NCBI GenBank assembly: GCA_016841485.1
Contig: JAENZA010000001.1
Coordinates: 62,001-126,000, forward strand
Reading direction: 5' to 3'
Origin: Methanobacteriota archaeon
Lineage (GTDB): Archaea > Halobacteriota > Methanomicrobia > Methanomicrobiales > Methanomicrobiaceae
Length of the DNA stretch: 64,000 nucleotides
The notes below the pieces were generated by a model. The model searched no databases. It worked only from the letters and a program-made list of their open reading frames with translations, and was not told the DNA's origin. Position numbers and translations under genes: made by a program. Numbering within the stretch: position 1 is the stretch's first letter; every line of letters begins with the position of its first letter. Of the stretch, positions 63,579 through 64,000 are shown one piece after another.

Positions 63579-64000
63579 ACAGATTCAGCACCGGGCTCAA
63601 AGATGCGATGAAGAAGCTTGCCGGTAAAACCGTCGTAGATAAAGCCGCAGTTGAAGAGCTTGTTCGGGATCTGCAGCGCGTACTCATCCAGGCGGACGTG
63701 AACGTAAAGCTGGTGATGGACATTTCAAATTCCATCAAACAGCGTTCGCTCGAAGAACAGCCCCCGGCAGGTATGAGCGTCCGTGAGCATGTGCTCCGGA
63801 TAGTATACGAAGAGCTGGTCACCCTTATGGGGCCGGATGCCGATGTCAGGCTTGAACCCCAGACAATTCTCATGGCAGGTCTGCAGGGAAGCGGAAAGAC
63901 CACCACAACCGGAAAACTTGCCCGTTATTTCCAGAGAAAAGGTCTTCGCGTTGGAGTGATCTGTGCTGACGTATTCCGTCCCGGCGCATATCAGCAACTC
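63572..64000 (+). CDS. srp54: Signal recognition particle protein SRP54 (3' partial)
   Basis: First 143 codons of SRP54; the gene runs beyond the window. The N domain starts [20 protein letters not shown], and the G1 P-loop [10 protein letters not shown] is encoded near 63880-63910. The last readable part is [13 protein letters not shown]. The ATG lies inside the last codons of ftsY, so both SRP pathway components are translationally coupled. Confidence 0.96.
   Translation, partial: MLDRFSTGLKDAMKKLAGKTVVDKAAVEELVRDLQRVLIQADVNVKLVMDISNSIKQRSLEEQPPAGMSVREHVLRIVYEELVTLMGPDADVRLEPQTILMAGLQGSGKTTTTGKLARYFQRKGLRVGVICADVFRPGAYQQL

Overview
The window is a compact piece of a methanogenic archaeon's chromosome, most likely order Methanomicrobiales (an inference from gene content, not a search). 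Archaeal markers include aIF2-alpha, aIF6, S27e, L44e, S19e, L31e, L39e, LX, archaeal primase and GINS, RNase P protein 4, Elp3, prefoldin, PAC2 chaperones, glycerol-1-phosphate dehydrogenase for archaeal lipids, and an A24 prepilin peptidase. Methanogen markers include a cobyrinate/F430-type a,c-diamide synthase, a CbiP amidase, a group 3 type [NiFe] hydrogenase and methanogen DUF families. Two tRNA genes (Phe-GAA, Arg-TCT) are present. I see no rRNA, CRISPR array, IS element or prophage.

Layout. 1-8.4 kb: an a,c-diamide synthase cut by the window edge, then a minus-strand information cluster (elp3, priS, gins51, rpl44e, rps27e, aIF2-alpha, a PAC2 protein, EndoQ). 8.4-19.2 kb: ADP-ribosylglycohydrolase, UPF0179, egsA, two membrane proteins with proS, ferritin, korAB, an unknown membrane protein, a small lipoprotein and arfC. 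19.2-31 kb: an orphan histidine kinase, msrB beside tRNA-Phe, a DHH phosphoesterase, a complete polar amino-acid ABC transporter, an unrecognised protein divergent from metG, tRNA-Arg, DUF473, a second PAC2 protein and DUF5611. 31-37 kb: leuS, a PIN-ATPase-KH protein, hisI and a prepilin peptidase.

37.1-46.8 kb is the most unusual part. Behind an intergenic region full of perfect inverted repeats lies a tightly packed operon of a 2[4Fe-4S] ferredoxin, a V4R-like protein, hydrogenase small and large subunits and two Roadblock/LC7 proteins. A second operon follows in the same direction: a protein that appears to share a domain with the second Roadblock protein, an 834-residue secretion/pilus ATPase with a long acidic N-terminus, and two TadC/FlaJ-type membrane platform proteins. 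The arrangement suggests, without proving, a hydrogenase-linked sensing or switching module joined to a type IV pilus-like machine.

46.8-64 kb: aIF1/SUI1, cbiP, a cysteine-cluster protein, a sugar nucleotidyltransferase, a CBS-ParB protein, Hsp20, a membrane FKBP-like protein, a mini-thioredoxin, a zinc-finger protein, DUF371, bacterial-type exonuclease VII (xseAB), a TIM-barrel isomerase, a CNNM/CorC-type protein and purN. The window ends in a translation and secretion operon: rnp4, yhbY, rps19e, a PDCD5-like protein, a PP-loop ATPase, rpl39e, rpl31e, eif6, rpl18a, pfdA, ftsY and srp54, the last cut by the window edge.

Several starts were moved to internal codons because a Shine-Dalgarno match or family N-terminus fits better. 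Two genes (yhbY and the membrane protein near 17.2 kb) have no ordinary start codon where one is expected.
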